From contig JAUUVE010000163.1 in the NCBI GenBank assembly GCA_030589715.1, positions 1 to 5,733 on the forward strand: a stretch of DNA of 5,733 bases, written 5' to 3'. Both the position numbers and the translations under genes were made by a program. Below the pieces are notes generated by a model. It did not search any database. It was given only the letters and a program-made list of their open reading frames with translations, and was not told the DNA's origin. The first letter of the stretch is position 1. Every line of letters begins with the position of its first letter. Shown here in pieces: positions 4,680 through 5,733 of the stretch. The stretch comes from Desulfobacteraceae bacterium (GTDB lineage: Bacteria; Desulfobacterota; DSM-4660; Desulfatiglandales; Desulfatiglandaceae).

Positions 4680-5003
4680 ATGGATATTATTGTATGCCTG
4701 TTTTTGTTTGCAGGGCTATTTTTCTTCACCGGTGGATCTGTTGGGATCCTGCGTTTTCCGGATTTTTACTCCCGGCTGCATCCGGCCGGCAAGCTGGCCA
4801 CCCTAGGCTCCTTTTCCGCTATCGCCGCCCTGGCCCTCTTTAACCTCCATCAGTTTTCTCTGGCTGCCTTGCTGACCAGTGTCAAGATTCTTTTGCTCGT
4901 GGTCTTTGTGTTTCTCACCAGCCCCACGGCCACTCACGCCATTGTGGACGCCGGGGTCAGGGCCGGTCTTACGCCCTGGACCAAAGGGGAAAAGAGGAGA
5001 TAG
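4680..5003 (+). CDS. mrpG: Mrp/Mnh-type Na+/H+ antiporter subunit G (MbhC-like)
   Basis: A 107-residue membrane protein with three hydrophobic segments (about 3-23, 40-57 and 60-80). The subunit G signature is complete: GILRFPDFYSRLHPAGKLATLG at about 22-43, where the RFPD and HPAGK groups are the most conserved. SPTATHAI (about 81-88) is the usual ending of the last helix, followed by a charged tail. GGGAGG (4666-4671) stands 8 nt before the ATG, so this gene has its own strong translation signal, in contrast to mrpF. It lies 18 nt after mrpF and 3 nt before the next start, firmly inside the operon. Confidence 0.95.
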   Translation: MDIIVCLFLFAGLFFFTGGSVGILRFPDFYSRLHPAGKLATLGSFSAIAALALFNLHQFSLAALLTSVKILLLVVFVFLTSPTATHAIVDAGVRAGLTPWTKGEKRR

Positions 5004-5006
5004 CAT

Positions 5007-5252
5007 ATGATCTGGCAGCTCGATCTGGTCATTCTCACCTTGGTGGTAATAGCCGGCATTGGTGCCATTACGGTAAAGGACCTCCTGGGGGCAGGAATCC
5101 TTTTTGGGGCCTACAGCTTTATGATGTGCCTGCTCTGGTCCATCATGGGGGCGGTGGATGTCTCTTTTACCGAGGCCTCCGTGGGAGCGGGTGCCAGCAC
5201 AGTCTTTTTTATTGCGGCCGTTTTCCGAACCACAAGGAGGACAAAAGATTGA
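5007..5252 (+). CDS. mbhD: MbhD-like DUF4040 antiporter subunit
   Basis: An 81-residue membrane protein matching the DUF4040/MbhD domain. In classical Mrp antiporters this domain is fused to the C-terminal end of MrpA; in archaeal Mbh hydrogenases it is a separate subunit, as here. Three hydrophobic segments lie at about 5-22, 26-48 and 58-74. The conserved patch is KDLLGAGILFGAYSF, then VSFTEASVGAGASTVFFIAAV; the Glu in TEA is buried and belongs to the proton path in related structures. AGGAG (4995-4999) lies 7 nt before the ATG. The stop codon overlaps the TTG start of the next gene (TTGA), so the two are coupled. Confidence 0.9.
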   Translation: MIWQLDLVILTLVVIAGIGAITVKDLLGAGILFGAYSFMMCLLWSIMGAVDVSFTEASVGAGASTVFFIAAVFRTTRRTKD

Positions 5253-5733
5253 AGATCATAGGGCTCATTACCGCGGTCTTGACAGGCGCGTTGCTGATTT
5301 ATGCCACAGCAGACTTTCCTTCCTGGGCAGACCCTGCCTCCCCGGCCAGCACCCATGTGGGGGCCCGGTATATAGAAAAGGCCGTAGAGGAAACATCAGT
5401 ACCCAACATCGTCACTGCGGTCCTCGCCGACTATCGCGGTTACGACACCATGTTTGAAACAGCAGTCATTTTCGCGGCCGGTCTGGCATGCTTTTTCCTA
5501 TTGCGCTCTAAAAGGGAAGGCCCTAAAGAGCGCCTATATCGCCACACCCTGACCGGTATAACGGTCCGCCTCAAAGACCAGAGGGAGATCCCGGTTGATC
5601 TAGACGAGTTTGAAAGAATCGACAGGATGTGGACCCCGCACGATTTGATCATAAAGACAGCGTGCCGGGTTGTGATTCCCTTTATCCAGCTTTTTGCACT
5701 CTATGTGATTGCGCACGGACACCACAGTCCCGG
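5249..5733 (+). CDS. mrpB: MbhE-MrpB fusion subunit of an Mrp/Mbh-type antiporter (3' end beyond window)
   Basis: An open frame that runs off the window after 161 full codons. It starts at TTG 5249, chosen because AAGGAGG (5234-5240) stands 8 nt before it and the start overlaps the upstream stop. The first helix (about 3-20) is followed by an extracytoplasmic loop with DFPSWADPASPASTH. The MbhE-type block VPNIVTAVLADYRGYDTMFE (51-70) leads into a helix (about 71-87). A charged linker of about 40 residues (88-129) connects to the MrpB domain, which begins at HDLIIKTACRVVIPFIQLFA and continues to LYVIAHGHHSPGG; the GHHSPGG group is the MrpB hallmark. In Pyrococcus Mbh the E and F (= MrpB) parts are separate proteins, so this is a fusion. 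MrpC and MrpD-like genes are expected downstream. Confidence 0.9.
   Translation, partial: MKIIGLITAVLTGALLIYATADFPSWADPASPASTHVGARYIEKAVEETSVPNIVTAVLADYRGYDTMFETAVIFAAGLACFFLLRSKREGPKERLYRHTLTGITVRLKDQREIPVDLDEFERIDRMWTPHDLIIKTACRVVIPFIQLFALYVIAHGHHSP

Overview
The window is a piece of a bacterial chromosome that most resembles the anaerobic, selenoprotein-using Desulfobacterota (former Deltaproteobacteria). This is an inference from three kinds of gene: a peroxiredoxin-like gene with a UGA codon at its active site, a Cys/Trp-rich helix-turn-helix protein of a type I associate with that group, and Mrp/Mbh-type antiporter genes in the order E-F-G-D-E/B. No rRNA, tRNA, CRISPR array or intact insertion sequence is visible.

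Layout. 1-177 is non-coding and rich in small palindromes. Three transcription blocks on the minus strand fill 178-2586. The first is an HTH plus two-CW zinc-ribbon-like protein (178-552). The second is a cation diffusion facilitator metal exporter (673-1569). The third is a two-gene unit: a selenocysteine-containing thioredoxin-fold protein (2089-2586) followed 18 nt later by a small acidic protein of unknown function (1759-2070). 2587-3153 is a non-coding divergent region with a 7-codon leader ORF behind a strong ribosome binding site, a hairpin, a pair of long inverted repeats and a good sigma70-type promoter. On the plus strand come a small P-loop NTPase of unknown role (3154-3714) and then an antiporter operon that runs off the window end: mrpE (3775-4380), mrpF (4380-4661), mrpG (4680-5003), an mbhD-like DUF4040 gene (5007-5252) and an mbhE-mrpB fusion starting at a TTG (5249 to the end).

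The main point is the selenoprotein. Standard gene calling would split it into two fragments or call it a pseudogene, because TGA at 2442-2440 falls exactly where the catalytic Cys of the YRGYW-C-PFC motif should be. The frame stays open on both sides, and a bacterial SECIS-like hairpin follows the TGA directly.

The antiporter genes would together build the membrane module that exchanges H+ and Na+. It belongs either to a stand-alone Mrp antiporter or to an Mbh-like respiratory complex; the genes that decide this lie beyond 5733.
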